Assembly: GCA_039519185.1 (NCBI GenBank)
Contig: CM076854.1
Location: 69,379,448 to 69,443,447, forward strand
Length of the DNA: 64,000 nt
DNA from: Astragalus membranaceus
Taxonomy: Eukaryota > Streptophyta > Magnoliopsida > Fabales > Fabaceae
Direction of reading: 5' to 3'
Positions within the stretch are counted from its first letter, which is position 1; each line of letters starts with the position of its first letter. This document shows positions 23,161 to 35,300 of this stretch, piece by piece. Both the position numbers and the translations under genes were made by a program. The notes under the pieces were generated by a model. That model had not been told where the DNA came from. It searched no databases and saw only the letters and a program-made list of their open reading frames with translations.

Positions 23161-26100
23161 TTACTGTCTGAAACGAAAAGAGGGAAGACCAACCATATTA
23201 CGGTTAAAATCATCCTGAATAAAAGTGGGAATAGAATTCCACCATTGGAAGCCAGATAGGGTAGTTCCATGAGACGCAAGCTTATCAGCACAGTGATTTC
23301 CTTCCCGAAAAATATGAGTGCAACTGAAAGTCATGGATTTTAGAAGACCCATGCAATTCAGCCAGCGGTTGCGGATACTCCAAGGCACAATGGAATGTGA
23401 CGAAATGGCCATAACAGCAAGCTGAGAATCACTCTCAATCCATAAATGATGCCAACCCTTATGGAAAGCCACTTCAATGGCTACCATGATTCCAACAAGC
23501 TCAGCATGCAGAGCGTAATTGGTACCAAGAGGAAGCATGAAGCAACCCAGAGATTCAGCATTACTATCGCGAAAGATACCCCCACAAGCAGCTAGCCCAG
23601 GCGAACCCCTAGCAGCGCCATCTGTATTGCACTTAACCCACAAGCAAGGAGGGGACTTCCAAATAACCTCAATAATTGTCGGAGCCTTACGAGGCTTGCA
23701 ATCAACCGAAAACGCTTTAAGAATCAAAAAATCCTGCATGGAGTTTGACGTGGAGCCCTTGCTGAGATTACCAGAAATGCTCACATTTGCCGTGATCAAG
23801 TTCTTCATGTGAGTGGGCAAGATCTTCTTGTTGTCAAAACGAATCTGATTCCGAGAGTACCAAATAGCCCAAAATACATTAATAACAGCGGCGGTAACAA
23901 CATCTTTCACTTGGTTGGACCAAGGGCGCTGACAAACCTCAAAAATCATCTCCGGGGAGGAAACATTAATATTAATGGAAAGCTTACCACTAAGCCAGTC
24001 CCATAGCTTCTTAGCGAAAGAACACTCACAGAAAAGGTGCAATGATGTCTCATATTCCGCTTCACAAAGACTACACATGGAAACAGTTCCACAACCACGA
24101 TTTCTAAGATGCTCATCTGTAGGCATACGGTTATGGAGGATACGCCAGACAAGATAAGCAGTCTTAAAAGTAAGCATACCATCTGTAGAGTTTTTCCAAA
24201 TCAGTTGATCTTGAGAGTCAAATGAAGGCAGATCTTTTTCACGAAGGAGCGAAGCCAGTTGAGGAAAGATATTAGAAAGAGATGCTGGAATACGCCAGTG
24301 ACCATTCTGAATGAAGTCACAAACACGGGCTTTTAGAGATTTCTGACGATGTTCAGGGACATTTAGGAGATTTACCAGAGGGTCCGACATCCACGGATCT
24401 ATCCAAAAGTTGATACAGTCACCTTTACCAATTTGCCATATGCAATTTTCATAGATATCGGATAAATGAGCACGCAAAGTACCCCACAGAGACGAACTGA
24501 TATGATAAGAGATCGTAGTCCTATTTCTGAAAACCCGAGATCTTAATAAGACAGCCCAACTGTTCTGGGAAATGCTGAGTTCCCAGCTAAGCTTAAGACA
24601 GGCTGCCTTATTTGTGTCTTTAAGGGATCTAATCCCGAGACCCCCCTCCGATGTTGGACAACAAACCTTGTGCCACGCCACTGTAACCACTTTACGCTGA
24701 TTGACGTCACCAGACCAAATGAAATTTCTGATCCAAGAATCGACCTTATTCAACAGCGAGGTAGGCCATTTGTATATCAGGAAGCTGTACACTAACATAC
24801 TTTGAACAACTGACTTGACAAGCTGCGCTCTTCCGGCAATAGAGAGGAGCGAAGCTTTCCAAGATGATAACTTGGCTTTAATCTTGTCAGCTATAGGCAT
24901 TAAATAACCAGCTTTAGGCTTACCTATGAAAATGGGGATGCCCAGGTAGGTGAACGGCAGCTGGCCAATAGAGAAGCCCAGAAGCTCGGCAATGTGACAC
25001 TGGCGTTGATTGGGAACAGCGCCCAAATGAACAGTAGATTTACTGGAGTTAACAATCTGACCAGAAGCCTCCCCATATTTGTTAAAGAAGTTGAGAAGAC
25101 TATGAATATTTTTCAGCGAAGCTCTGCAAAAAATCATGATATCATCCGCATAAAGGGTATGAGATGGAACCTGAGTGCCTCTAGGACCATTAATTAACTG
25201 GAGATCCCCATCATACACCAACTTGGAAATGCCTCTACTCAAAACCTCCTCAGCCAAGCAGAAAAGAAGGGGGAGAGGGGGTCCCCTTGACGCACACCCC
25301 GCTTGCAGCTAAAGTACCCAGAAGGCTTGCCATTGACTGAGATTGAAAGCTTTGCAGAACCTAAAAGAGCATTAATCCAATCACAGAATTTGCTATTAAA
25401 CCCAAAAGCCTTTAGGACTCTAAGAAGGAAATTCCAATCCAGAGTATCAAAAGCTTTCTTGACGTCAACCTTGAGCGCCATATTACCCCCAAAAGCCCTA
25501 TTATGAAGCATATTAATGGCTTCCGAGGTTAAGCAGATGCAGTCCGATATATTTCTACCGGGGATGAAGCCACGCTGCTGAGACGAAACAATACGGGGAG
25601 CAATTTTGGAAAGACGGTCAGCAAGAACCTTAGTAATAATCTTAAACTTGAAGTTCGCAAGGGCTATAGGCCGAAACTTCTCAATACTGTCAGCTCCGTT
25701 GACTTTAGGAATAAGGACAACCAAGTTAGAGTTGAAGTTCGGGAGCATCCAACCCTGCTTGAAGAACTGCTGGACTGCGTTCACCGTGTCCTCCGCAATG
25801 ATGTCCCAGAACTGCTGAAAAAAGAAAGCACCAAAGCCATCAGGCCCAGGGGCACCGTTAGAATTCATAGCAAATACGGCCTGCTTGATCTCTTCCCTAT
25901 TAGGAACGCTGGTGAGCATATTGTTCTCCTCACCTGTAACAAGATTAGGGATAATCTCCTCCACCATACCATTATCAAGACACTGGTTATTAGAGGCGAA
26001 AATATTCTCAAAATAATTAACAATATGAGATTCAATTTCATTCGGAGAAGTAAGAAGAACATCACCATGTTTTAGGGCAGTTATTTGCTTGGTAATATGT

Positions 26101-27212
26101 CTAATTCTGACCATCTGATGGAAAAATTTTGTGTTGCGGTCACCATGTGAGTGCCAGTTAAGCCTAGATTTTTCGAGCCAAAAATCCTCTTGGGAAGCTA
26201 AAGCCTGCTGCAGCTCAAGCTGATGGACCTTTTCCTGCTCCTCTGACAACTCTGAATATCCGTCATTATCAATCTGCGCTTGGACGTGATCTAGGGATGC
26301 GGTCGCCACCTGCACCCTCATATTAACGTCCCCAAAGACATCTTTATTCCAAGCCTTAAGCTTTAACTTAAGGTTTTTAAGCTTCTGATTGAGGACCACC
26401 ATAGGGCATCCAACCACATGAGATTGCCAAGCCTCCTTAATCACATTCAGGCAGTCAGGGTGACTCGCCCAAGTGCGAAGGAATTTAAAAGAAGAGGGAT
26501 GCGCCCCATCTGTAGTCTGAAGATCAAGCAATAAAGGGAAATGATCAGATTTAGATTTAGTAAGAGTATAGCAAGAGATACCTGTGTAAAAAGTGAAGCA
26601 GGCGTCATTGCAAATTGCACGATCAAGCCTTTTCTCCATGAAAGCCCGACCTTTACGACCATTAGACCAAGTGTACTGAACACCCCTAGTTGGCAAATGA
26701 ATCAAGTTATTCAAATTGGTCCAGTTTTGAAAGTCTTCACAGGCTGCTTTAGAGGGTGTTCCACTACCTCTATATTCATGGCTGCCCAGAACAGCATTCC
26801 AATCCCCAATAAAGCACCAAGGGATTTTATAAGTTTGCTGAAGAAGAGAAAGATCCTGCCAAAGAGATCTCCTGCCCAGATAATTACAAGAGGCATAGAT
26901 TGCAGAAATACCTACTGTGTCATTATTGACCTCCACTGTAAAAGAGACTTCTTGATCTGAGCAAGCGATAACAGTAGGATTGAAATTGTCCGTGCAGAGA
27001 CACCAAAGATTAGGTGGTAAATTATTCCTGTCATTAATAGCAAAGACTTTCATACCAAGACGAGACCAATACCTGCGCGGGAAATCATCAAGAGAACACC
27101 AAGGCTCAGAGATAAAAACGAAATCAGGCTTGTTAGATGAACAAAGCTTTTTGAGAGCTAATCTTGTAGGGGGATTAGCCAGGCCCCTTGTATTCCAATA
27201 TAAGCACTTCAT
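23161..27212 (-). pseudogene. LINE ORF2: endonuclease, reverse transcriptase, RNase H (one frameshift)
   Basis: ORF2 makes the nick and the cDNA in target-primed reverse transcription. It starts at ATG 27212. In order: an APE-type endonuclease (WNTRG, ISEPW, GDWNAVLG, SDHFPLLLD), reverse transcriptase (FRPIALANF, FIPGRNISD, KVDVKKAFDTLDW, GVRQGDPLSP, YADD near 25135-25155), a zinc region (CSLCEAEYETSLHLFCEC), and RNase H (NTDGAARG, HAEL, ESDSQ, REGNHCADKLA). A base is missing in the C run just after GDPLSP (about 25275-25279), which splits the frame at 25239-25257. The linker between FKTAY and LVWRILHNRMP looks about 20-25 residues shorter than in relatives I recall. The frame ends at 23161. 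Confidence 0.92.
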
Positions 27213-28726
27213 TAAGCAAGACTGTGAGATCCTGCCCTAGAACGGGTTGTAACTGGGGTAACAACTTTCTTTTGGCGCTGTTTTTGTTTTTTCTTTTGAG
27301 ACTTGGTGCGAACTATTTCAAAATCGGATCCCTCATCATTCTGGGCATTATCTTTCTCCAAGTTATCATGCTCCTCAACAACATCAGCCCAAGGCTGCTT
27401 AAGGATGTTCAAATCATCAATCACAACTTGAGCTGCTTCTTGGTCGGCAACCACTTGGACTCTGTTTCTATCGACCTCAAAGGTTGCTTCCATTTGCGAG
27501 TCACCTGCTAAAATTTGATCAGGGGTCGTTATAGATGGAGCTCTACCACTTGGGGATCCTGTTTCAAAATGATTAGAAATAAATCCAAGCAATGGATTAA
27601 TATCATCATGAGGGATATTGTTAGGGCCTCCAAACTGATTAGGGATAGTGATCTCTTCAATAGAAATGAGATCTCTGGGACGAGTCGAGTGATTATCCAC
27701 ACTCACAGTGGCTTCGATACCAGCTCCATTGTCCTTTTGGATATCTTTGCCTGCACCATTATCAATAGTGTTAGCAATAACAACAGTATCATTAGTTGTA
27801 GCCTTACCTTTGACCTGAGCTTCTTTCACTGCGTCAGTCACGTGCATGTCACGAACATTAATGTCATCAATTACATTTTTTCGCCTTGGCTCCCAAACTT
27901 GCCTATTGACTGGGGGCTGCACACGTGGCTCCTGTTTATGAGCCTGCTTACAATTGGAAAAATTGTGTCCAATAATATGACAATATGAGCAGAACTGTGG
28001 CAACCTTTCATAAACAACTTCCACATAGAATGCGTAGCCTTCACGCTCAACCATAATACGCCCAGGAAGATCTCCATTCAGATCAATATCAACAAGCACT
28101 CTTGCAAAGTGGCCAAAAGTACGTTTCTTAGTAGCATCATCCAAAGCAATAGGACCCCCGATTGCACCGGCAATCTCAAAAAGAGTGATTGGACGCCAGT
28201 ACTCACGCGCCAGTCCATGTATACGCACCCAGCATTGAACATTGGTGTTCCGGATCCTGTTTGGATCAAAGTCTGGCGTCCATGCAAATAGCCGTAGAAA
28301 TCCCGGATGCAACGACCAAGACCCAATGGCTTGAAGGCTTCGCATCTCCTCAAACGATTGAAAACAAAATTCATAGTATCCCTTTCCCAAGGAGACCATT
28401 TTCCAAGCGCCTATGGATTTCCATTCTTGCAAGAGTTTTGCTCTGAGATCATTAATTTTTAGAGGAGAATCCCCCTTAGACAGAGTAAGGCGGCCATGCA
28501 ATACATTCTTGCATTCTTTGACACCTTCTTGATATTCAGTTTCGGTAATCTTAATAGTGACTGCATCGCCTTTGATGCAAGGCTTGGGCAGCTGACTTGG
28601 AGGAATCACGCATGAGTTTGTGAGCGCAGCAGCAAAGGTTTTTGATGCGGATACTGGCTGAGGCTGAACCCGAGGCGCTGCTGCCGGTGCCGTATCGGCC
28701 GAGCATGGCCATGGATAGAAATCCAT
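27212..28726 (-). CDS. LINE ORF1 protein (DUF4283 plus CCHC zinc knuckle)
   Basis: ORF1 proteins of plant L1 elements bind element RNA and form the transposition particle. The frame is open from 28858, but the better start is the Met of MDFYPWPCSA at 28726, giving about 504 residues. A DUF4283-type region is seen (YYEFCFQSFEEMRSLQ, AWTPDFDPN, VQCWVRIHGL), followed by the knuckle CSYCHIIGHNFSNC (about 27953-27994) and a Lys/Gln-rich C-terminus. It ends at TAA 27212-27214, whose last A is the first base of the ORF2 ATG (TAATG). The frame is intact. Confidence 0.9.
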   Translation of the reverse strand: MDFYPWPCSADTAPAAAPRVQPQPVSASKTFAAALTNSCVIPPSQLPKPCIKGDAVTIKITETEYQEGVKECKNVLHGRLTLSKGDSPLKINDLRAKLLQEWKSIGAWKMVSLGKGYYEFCFQSFEEMRSLQAIGSWSLHPGFLRLFAWTPDFDPNRIRNTNVQCWVRIHGLAREYWRPITLFEIAGAIGGPIALDDATKKRTFGHFARVLVDIDLNGDLPGRIMVEREGYAFYVEVVYERLPQFCSYCHIIGHNFSNCKQAHKQEPRVQPPVNRQVWEPRRKNVIDDINVRDMHVTDAVKEAQVKGKATTNDTVVIANTIDNGAGKDIQKDNGAGIEATVSVDNHSTRPRDLISIEEITIPNQFGGPNNIPHDDINPLLGFISNHFETGSPSGRAPSITTPDQILAGDSQMEATFEVDRNRVQVVADQEAAQVVIDDLNILKQPWADVVEEHDNLEKDNAQNDEGSDFEIVRTKSQKKKQKQRQKKVVTPVTTRSRAGSHSLA

Positions 28727-29619
28727 TAGCGCCAAACTCACACCGCAAGCAGACCAGATATCACGATGAAAATATAAACTATGCCGCAATAGAAACGTAG
28801 CAATAGAGTACCAGATTTCACGAAAGAAATAAACTATACACCGAACGATAATAACCAAACCTTCACTTACCTTCAGCCTGAAACGTAGCCACGATCAATA
28901 GCAAACAATTACCATCTAGCGACCGACCCAGCAAGAAGATCACGTGGAGGATATCACGAAACAAACCGCAAATGACAAAGAACCTTCATAAGCAATATCA
29001 CAATTCTAGTAACCGACCCAGCAAATCATCCCAAACGTAGCAATAATATAACACCGCAATAAAGCAGCAAGCAAGGACCGACCCAGCAAGAAGATCAAAT
29101 CAAACCGCAAGGATCACAAGAAGATTAAAGCAAGGATCACAAGAGTCAGCAAGCAAGAAGATTAAAGCAAGGATCACAAGAGTCAGGATGCGAACAGGAT
29201 CACGCAGCTAACCATCGCCCAAACCCAAGCATGAGTTTCTAATTTCGCCAAACCCTAGCAGAGGGTTTTTTTTTCAATAAGCACATGATCTTCTCATTAT
29301 TTTTAATTTGTGATCTTGTTTATATTTTATCTCATTTTATGTTTTATCTCATTTTGTATTTACTTATCATTGTTGATGAAAATTTGTTATAAAGTTCCTG
29401 AAGAACAATAAATCCATTATCCATTCCCAGAAGGATTGCACAAATAGCTGTTTCTATGTGCGTTTGTGATACAGTTCTTGAAGAACTTAAAAATTTAATA
29501 TCAACATCCCTGAAGGATTGCTCATAATATGGTTATTCTTGATCATCATTGAAAAGGTATTGTGGTATAGTTCCTGAAGAACTAGGATTGCACATCCTAG
29601 ATGGACATCCAAGGGGGAG

Positions 29620-29851
29620 TGTTATGAATATTATTAATTAGTATTGGTGGATGTCCATTCTTCTCATTACTCCATTATAGTGGATTTTCATTAGTGACAA
29701 CTCACTTGCCAAGTCTCACCCTATAAATAGGGTTCATCTTATGTATAGAGAAGTACATGTGAAGAGCATGATGGAAAGACTTTCTCATTCTCTTCTTCTC
29801 TCTTCTTCATCTCATATTTGTTCTACTCTAGTTTTGATTATTTTCATAACA
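29620..29851 (+). repeat. TRIM 3' LTR
   Basis: This is the 232-bp copy of the 5' LTR, preceded by the purine tract AAGGGGGAG and followed by the target duplication TATTT. Confidence 0.92.
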
Positions 29852-29856
29852 TATTT

Positions 29857-30203
29857 TGTATATTTAGATTTTTTTGGATTATTGTAAATTAAATTTTAAT
29901 TCTGATTTTATAATATTTTTGAATATTGTAACATATTTTATTTTATTTTTATGGCTTTTGAGTTGAAGGACTAAATTGGGCCCAAAACATTAGACATAAG
30001 CCGAAATTAAACAAACCGGCCCAACATATTGAGCGTAGGCCCAATTGAACGAAACACCACGCATTTGCCTAAATTAAAACAAGATGGTATTGAAAGCGTT
30101 CAAAATACTGTTTTCGTAACGATATTTCCTGGGACCTATGACACGCGGAATAAATTAAAATGCTTGCGAAAAAAAGTGATCGGACAAAATTGGGGTATAA
30201 GAA
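29857..30203 (-). repeat. Ogre/Tat-like LTR fragment, proximal part
   Basis: This continues the fragment interrupted at 22601. On the minus strand it begins TTATACCCCAATTTTGTCCG (about 30182-30201), matching the start of the solo LTR at 32319 (TGTTATACCCCAATTTTTTC), with the first bases altered. TTGGGCC/GGCCCAA motifs recur as in the other copy. Confidence 0.55.
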
Positions 30204-30435
30204 AGCTCATGGCCGACTTTAAGATCAAACACCGCTTTACCTCGGTAGAACACTTCCAGACCAATGGGCAGGCCGAGCCGGCTAACAAAGTGATCCTCAA
30301 CGGATTAAATAAACAACTGGACGACGCCAAAGAGAGCTGGGCTGAAGAATTACCTTATGTCTTGTGGGCTTACAGAACCACACCCCAGAGCTCTACAGGG
30401 GAGACGCCTTTCCGACTCTCCTATGGGAGCGAGGC
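30204..30435 (+). pseudogene. Ty3/gypsy integrase fragment
   Basis: The frame encodes the end of a retroelement integrase core: KIKHRFTSVEH, QTNGQAEPANKVILNGL, and WAEELPYVLWAYRTTPQSS up to SYGSEAT. The upstream D,D part and everything downstream are missing. It is cut on the right by the CACTA terminus at 30436 and on the left by the Ogre-like LTR. The apparent open frame running on to 30583 is a chimera of integrase and transposon end. Confidence 0.8.
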
Positions 30436-30469
30436 TACTACAAGAAAAATTGGACTTTTCGGCAGACAA

Positions 30470-30550
30470 AATCCGCCGGAAAAGCCAAATCCGCCAGAAA
30501 AAAATCGTATGGTTTATCCGCTGGAAAGTCCACAAATCCGCCGGAAAAAA
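30470..30550. repeat. CACTA subterminal repeats
   Basis: Four variants of AATCCGCC(G/A)GAAAA lie within 80 bp of the terminus, the position where TNPA-type proteins bind in En/Spm-like elements. Confidence 0.7.
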
Positions 30551-30647
30551 CCGTTTTTTTTTAAAAAAATTAATTATTTTTAAAAAATAAATATTATTTT
30601 TTTAAAAAATCGTTTTATTTAAAAAATTAATATTATTTTATTAAAAA

Positions 30648-32318
30648 CTTTATTTGATGCTTCATAGAATCAAAGAAACCATGCGGAAATACTCTCTCCA
30701 ACTTGCATAAGATAAGTGGGATGTCTTGTTCCATTTTTGAAAGATCATCAGCTTTTAGCATTGCAGAACACAAATTCTTAAAGTATTGACTTATTTCAAT
30801 GAGCGGATTCAAAACGTGTGTTGGCAACGAACTAAAAGCGATAGGAAGTAAGCACTCCATGAATACATGACAATCATGGCTCTTCACCGCATGCAACCTC
30901 CCATTATCCACATCTGCACATCTAGATAAATTGGAAGAATAACCGTCTGGCATTTTCAACTCTTTTATCCACTGATAAACTGCTTTCGCTTGTTCGGTAG
31001 ATAAAGTATAATTGGCTTTGGGTTTCAGAGTCCTAGTACCTTGCTCAACCAACAACAAATCTTTTCGTCTACAGTAATGATCTATATCCTTCCTAGCTTT
31101 CTCATTGTCTTTCGTTTTGCCTTTCACGTTCATGACAGTGTTAAATATGTTGTCAAAAAAATTCTTCTCTATATGCATGACATCGAGATTGTGTCTCAAT
31201 AGATTATCTTTCCAATAGGGAAGTTCCCGAAAAATACTTTTTTTTGTCCAATTGTGCCATTGTCCATAGCCATCTGGACGAGAAACAACACCCGCTACGA
31301 CTTCCACAAGAGGGATATCCCTAACACTATTCCAAACTTCCTCTGGTGTCAACTTACGAGGAGGTCCAGCTGTTTCAACATTTCCCTTGATGAACGCATA
31401 TTTCTGCTTTCTAAATGGGTGATCCATAGGTAAGAACCTACGGTGCGAGTCAAACCATGAAGTTTTTCCTCCGTATTTAAGACTAAAAGCCTTTGTGTCA
31501 ACCATGCAAATCGGATACGCTATCTTACCATGTGTCCCCCATCCAGACAACATTCCATAGGCAGGGAAGTCATTAATGGTCCACATCAAAGCCGCCCTCA
31601 TCACAAAATTTTGTTTGCGTGCTGCATCATAAGTTAAAACACCATTCCACAACCTTTTTAGGTCATCAATCAAAGGTTGCAAATATATGTCAATACCAGC
31701 TGTTGGATTACTTGGCCCTGGGATAATAGAATTTAAAAACATGTATGGTTTAGACATACACATTTCTGGAGGAAGGTTGTATGGGGTAACAATAACTGGC
31801 CAACATGAATACGGTGTTGCCGAGGCTTGAATATATGGTGTGAAACCATCAGAGCATAAACCAAGCCGAACATTGCGTGGATCACTGGCAAAATCTGGAT
31901 GAACACGATCAAAATGCTTCCAAGCTTCACCATCAGATGGGTGACGTAATTCACCAGAATTATTATTTCTATTTTGATGGTGCCACGCCATTTTACCCGT
32001 GGTCTCCATTGAAGTAAACATCCTCTGTAGCCTTGGTATAAGCGACTGATAGAACATTGCTTTTTGTGGAACCGGTTTGCCTCTGTTCATCCCTTTCCTA
32101 CTGACACGATAGCGTGGCTCTCCACATAACTTGCATTCCGACAACTCTCCATCATTTATGCCAAACTCATTGTTATAATAGAGCATGCAACCAGACACAC
32201 AACAATCAATTCTTTTAGATTTTAAGCCAAGCTTCGATACAGTCTTTTAGCTTCATAATAACTTTGCGGCAAAAGCCCTCTAATGGGGGTTGCATCCAAC
32301 ATCATTTTATTCATATAT
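30648..32318 (-). pseudogene. CACTA transposase (TNPD/TNP2-like), C-terminal piece
   Basis: This is the downstream part of the En/Spm TNPD-like transposase. It contains the Transposase_21 region (SGCMLYYNN, CKLCGEPRY, HPSDGEAWKHFD, RNVRLGLCSDGFTPY, NDFPAYGMLSGW, FLPMDHPFRKQ, KSIFRELPYW) and the beginning of a DUF4218-like region (SHDCHVFMECLLPIAF). It stops at FDSMKHQIKF, where relatives continue for several hundred residues. A one-base deletion near 32240 shifts the frame between KRL and the SKLGL-type motif. It joins in frame to the N-terminal piece across the LTR insertion at 32319. Confidence 0.88.
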
Positions 32319-35300
32319 TGTTATACCCCAATTTTTTCCGTCTTCTTTTTCTAGTTTTAGTCGTTTATTTTACTTAAATCGTGTTTTGAAGTCGCGTGAT
32401 TACGAGAATTATCAGTATGGCGTTACTAACCCTGGCCAATTTCAATTACCCTGTTCAACTAAATCGAAATACCGTTGTTTTAAATTAGGCATGCACGCGA
32501 ATGATCGATCTTTTCGTGCGTTCTTCAATTTAATCTTCGTATTTGGATTTAGTCGAACCTAATTGGGACTAACAAAGTCATTTTTCTCGCGATTGGGCTT
32601 GTCGTTTCAATTTGGGCTTAAGAACGCGATTCTGGGATAATTTTAGCATTTAGTGGTCAACGGGCTTATTTATTCTATTTGGGCCACGTTCTCACACACT
32701 TGTCTAGTTGGGTCCGATATCGCTTTTGTATTTGGCCCAATTTCTTTTATTATTTTTACTTTGTCTATTTTAATTTATTTGGAGCAGTATATATAGTCTA
32801 AAAATGTCAAAAAATTCTATTCTTTTTTATTTACAATTTAATAGTGTTTAGGAGTCCAAATGTCCAAAAAAAAATATATACAAAAATTACATCAAAAAAG
32901 GCCCAAATGGCCAGATCCGAAAATGCAAATAATAATAGGCAGCAGCAGCAGATTTAGGGTTTCCAACAGCTGCTCTCCAAGCTGCTGGGCCTAGGTCGAT
33001 CCGCTCCAAAACCTGAAAAATAGCTAATTCAAATCAGCAGCTAAAAATGGGGGGGGGGGGAGGTGGAGTCAGCCCTGAGTCAGCTACTAGCTGTCCAGGA
33101 GACAAGGCCATTAACCAATAATAATCAGTAATCAAAAATTAATTTTCGGTTTCAAAAATATGGTTATAAAATGCTAATCTGAAAACCAAAGGGGGGGACC
33201 ATATACACACAGCAATACACACACTGAAAGAAGCAGATATACAAAAACACACACAGCAGCAGAATAGTTCCCTGAGGAAACACAACAACTCATAAGCACC
33301 AAAAATAGAAACAGTAGCAATCAAAGTAAATACAGCAGTAGCAGTGAGTCCTAGGAATCAGTAACAGCAATCAAAGGAAGAGTTTCTGAGGCTGGAACAA
33401 AAGTAGGTGGCCACAATTTTGTTTTCGCTATACTTTGCCAAGTTCAATACATACTATGTTATTCTGCAAAAAAAAAACTAAAATTGGTATTGGTCTGAAA
33501 TCAGTTTGTAGTAGGTTCAGTTCATGTTTTTTTTGTGAATATTAATGTTGTGGATATGTTAGAAGAAAAAGAAAACAACAAATAGATTAGGTTTTAAAAA
33601 CAAATTAGGGTTTAGAAATTTTTAAAAATCAGAAAATAAAAGAGGAGGAAATCAGTAGAAGAAATAGAAAGGGAAAACAAAAAAAGGAGTCGAAATTTAC
33701 CCTTATACTTTCCGACCACCGTCCACGGTGGCCGTTGGCCGTAGACCGCCGCCGTAGCCTCGCCGTGCGCCACCATCAAACCGAACCACCTCCTCCATAC
33801 CACCGTAGCCAACCCACTCTTCACCTCTTCTCACCACCACGGCCATCCCCCACAAACGGTCACCCACCACCGCGAACAGCCACCACCCTCCTCTTCGCAA
33901 CTCCATCTTCCACCTACAACCGCACCATCACCACCAAACCGAACCGTCTCTGCCTCCATCCATTCGCAACCAACACAGAAACAAAACGCCATCATCTCCG
34001 CTGTGAGATCGCCCTCCCTGTCGCGAGGCGAGCCCAGATCGAACAAAAACGCCGCCGTCTCCACCATAAACCGAACCGCGGCCCCTACCTTCCTCGCGAA
34101 CCACCCACCACCGTAACCTCGCCCGTAACCACTCTTTCTCACTCGTAGGTCCTCTCTCAGTCGACCAAGTTGTTGAAAATTTCGGATCCCCTCTCTAACA
34201 ACAGAAAACGGTGGAAGCAGAGATTAGGGAGAAGGGGATCTACGGCTATGGGGAGGAAAGGAAAACAAAATTTGGGCAGGAGATGAGGGGGTGGGGGTGA
34301 ACGGCGGCGAGAGGGAAGGAAGGGAAAATTAGGGTTAGAGAGGATTAAGGGGGGCGCGGCGCAGCGGAGAGTTGAGAGAGAAACGAATTAGGTTTTCCAA
34401 AAACCTAATTTCCCTTTTATACCCCCCTCCCATTTCATTTTAATTTTATTTTATTTTTTTGTTTTAACTCAGATTACAACTTACACCCCCCTCAATTCCA
34501 TTCTGCAACCCCCTAGGAAAGCCCACAATTTCGTGGGCTAGCCAGCCTTATAGTGGGCTGGGCTGCTGCTAAATGCACCCTTTCTTTTTACTCATACCAC
34601 CGCTTATTTCTAAATGCACATACCATTTTACTGCTGCACCCGCTTATTTTATTTTTTTTTTCACAAACCTTTTTCCCAAATAACAGATTTTCTTTTCCCT
34701 AAACAAGAATCAATCCAATTGCGAAAACTCTTCAAAATCGAACTTTGTTAGTAGGCTTGCGAAGCCTTTGCTTGCACGATTATCAACAATGAGGTACTAG
34801 TGGCGATCACTTGGAGCCTTTGCTCAATTGATCATCATAAAGGCCTAATTTTCCTAAAGATTTTCACTAAATCAAAAACTTTGTTAGTAGTCTCGCGAAG
34901 CCTTTGCTTGCACGATTATCAACAATAAGGTACTAGTGGCGATCACTTGGAGCCTTTGCTCAATTGATCATCATGAATGCCCAATTTTCACAATTAAACA
35001 AGATAAAAAACAAAAACCTTTTTCTAGACAACCCAGAACTACGTAGCTTTGATTTCTCCATCGCACCGGGAGATACGTAGGAGCGAGAGGCTAACTCTTG
35101 TCAAGCGCCAAAAATAAAAAAAATTTCATTAAGTTCTTTAATTCATTTTCAATAAGAAATAAAGAGGTAAATTAGGTATGTTTTCAAATTAACACTTAAA
35201 ACCACACATTTAATTAAAGGTTCCCTCTCAGTAGAGAGGATGTGTGGGGTGCTAATAGCTTCCCCGCGCGTAACCGACCCCCGAACCCAAAACTCTCAGT

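Larger units (their letters stand above)
22983..29288 (-). mobile_element. Near full-length L1-type LINE, 6.3 kb
   Basis: The element lies on the minus strand. Its poly-A tail is the T-run at 22983-22987, and the 5' end is near 29288 (AACCCTCTGCTAGGG after an A-run). A 16-bp target duplication, TCTTCTCATTATTTTT, flanks it (22967-22982 and 29289-29304). It has a 5' UTR with short repeats (ACCCAGCAAGAAGATCA, GCAAGGATCACAAGA), ORF1, ORF2 overlapping by one base, and a 3' UTR. The only frame lesion I see is one lost base in ORF2. It inserted into the TRIM after the TRIM had inserted into Ogre-like sequence. Confidence 0.93.
22602..29851 (+). mobile_element. TRIM-like LTR retrotransposon hosting a LINE
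   Basis: Two near-identical short LTRs (22602-22843 and 29620-29851) enclose about 440 bp of own non-coding sequence plus a LINE. The 5-bp target duplication TATTT is perfect (22597-22601 and 29852-29856). A polypurine tract AAGGGGGAG (29611-29619) abuts the 3' LTR, and the primer site region starts CGTTATCAGCACGA right after the 5' LTR. Without the LINE it is about 0.95 kb and encodes nothing, so it is a terminal-repeat retrotransposon in miniature. The LTRs differ by about five substitutions and one 10-bp gap, suggesting modest age. Confidence 0.9.

Noticed and set aside
30436..30583. Continuation of the integrase frame as a novel Pro-rich domain
   Set aside because: The extra residues are translated CACTA subterminal repeats fused by insertion.
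33735..34148. 137-codon open frame in the Ogre-like LTR
   Set aside because: Repetitive CCACC composition with matching antisense frames; it sits inside a 3.1-kb LTR and has no known domain.
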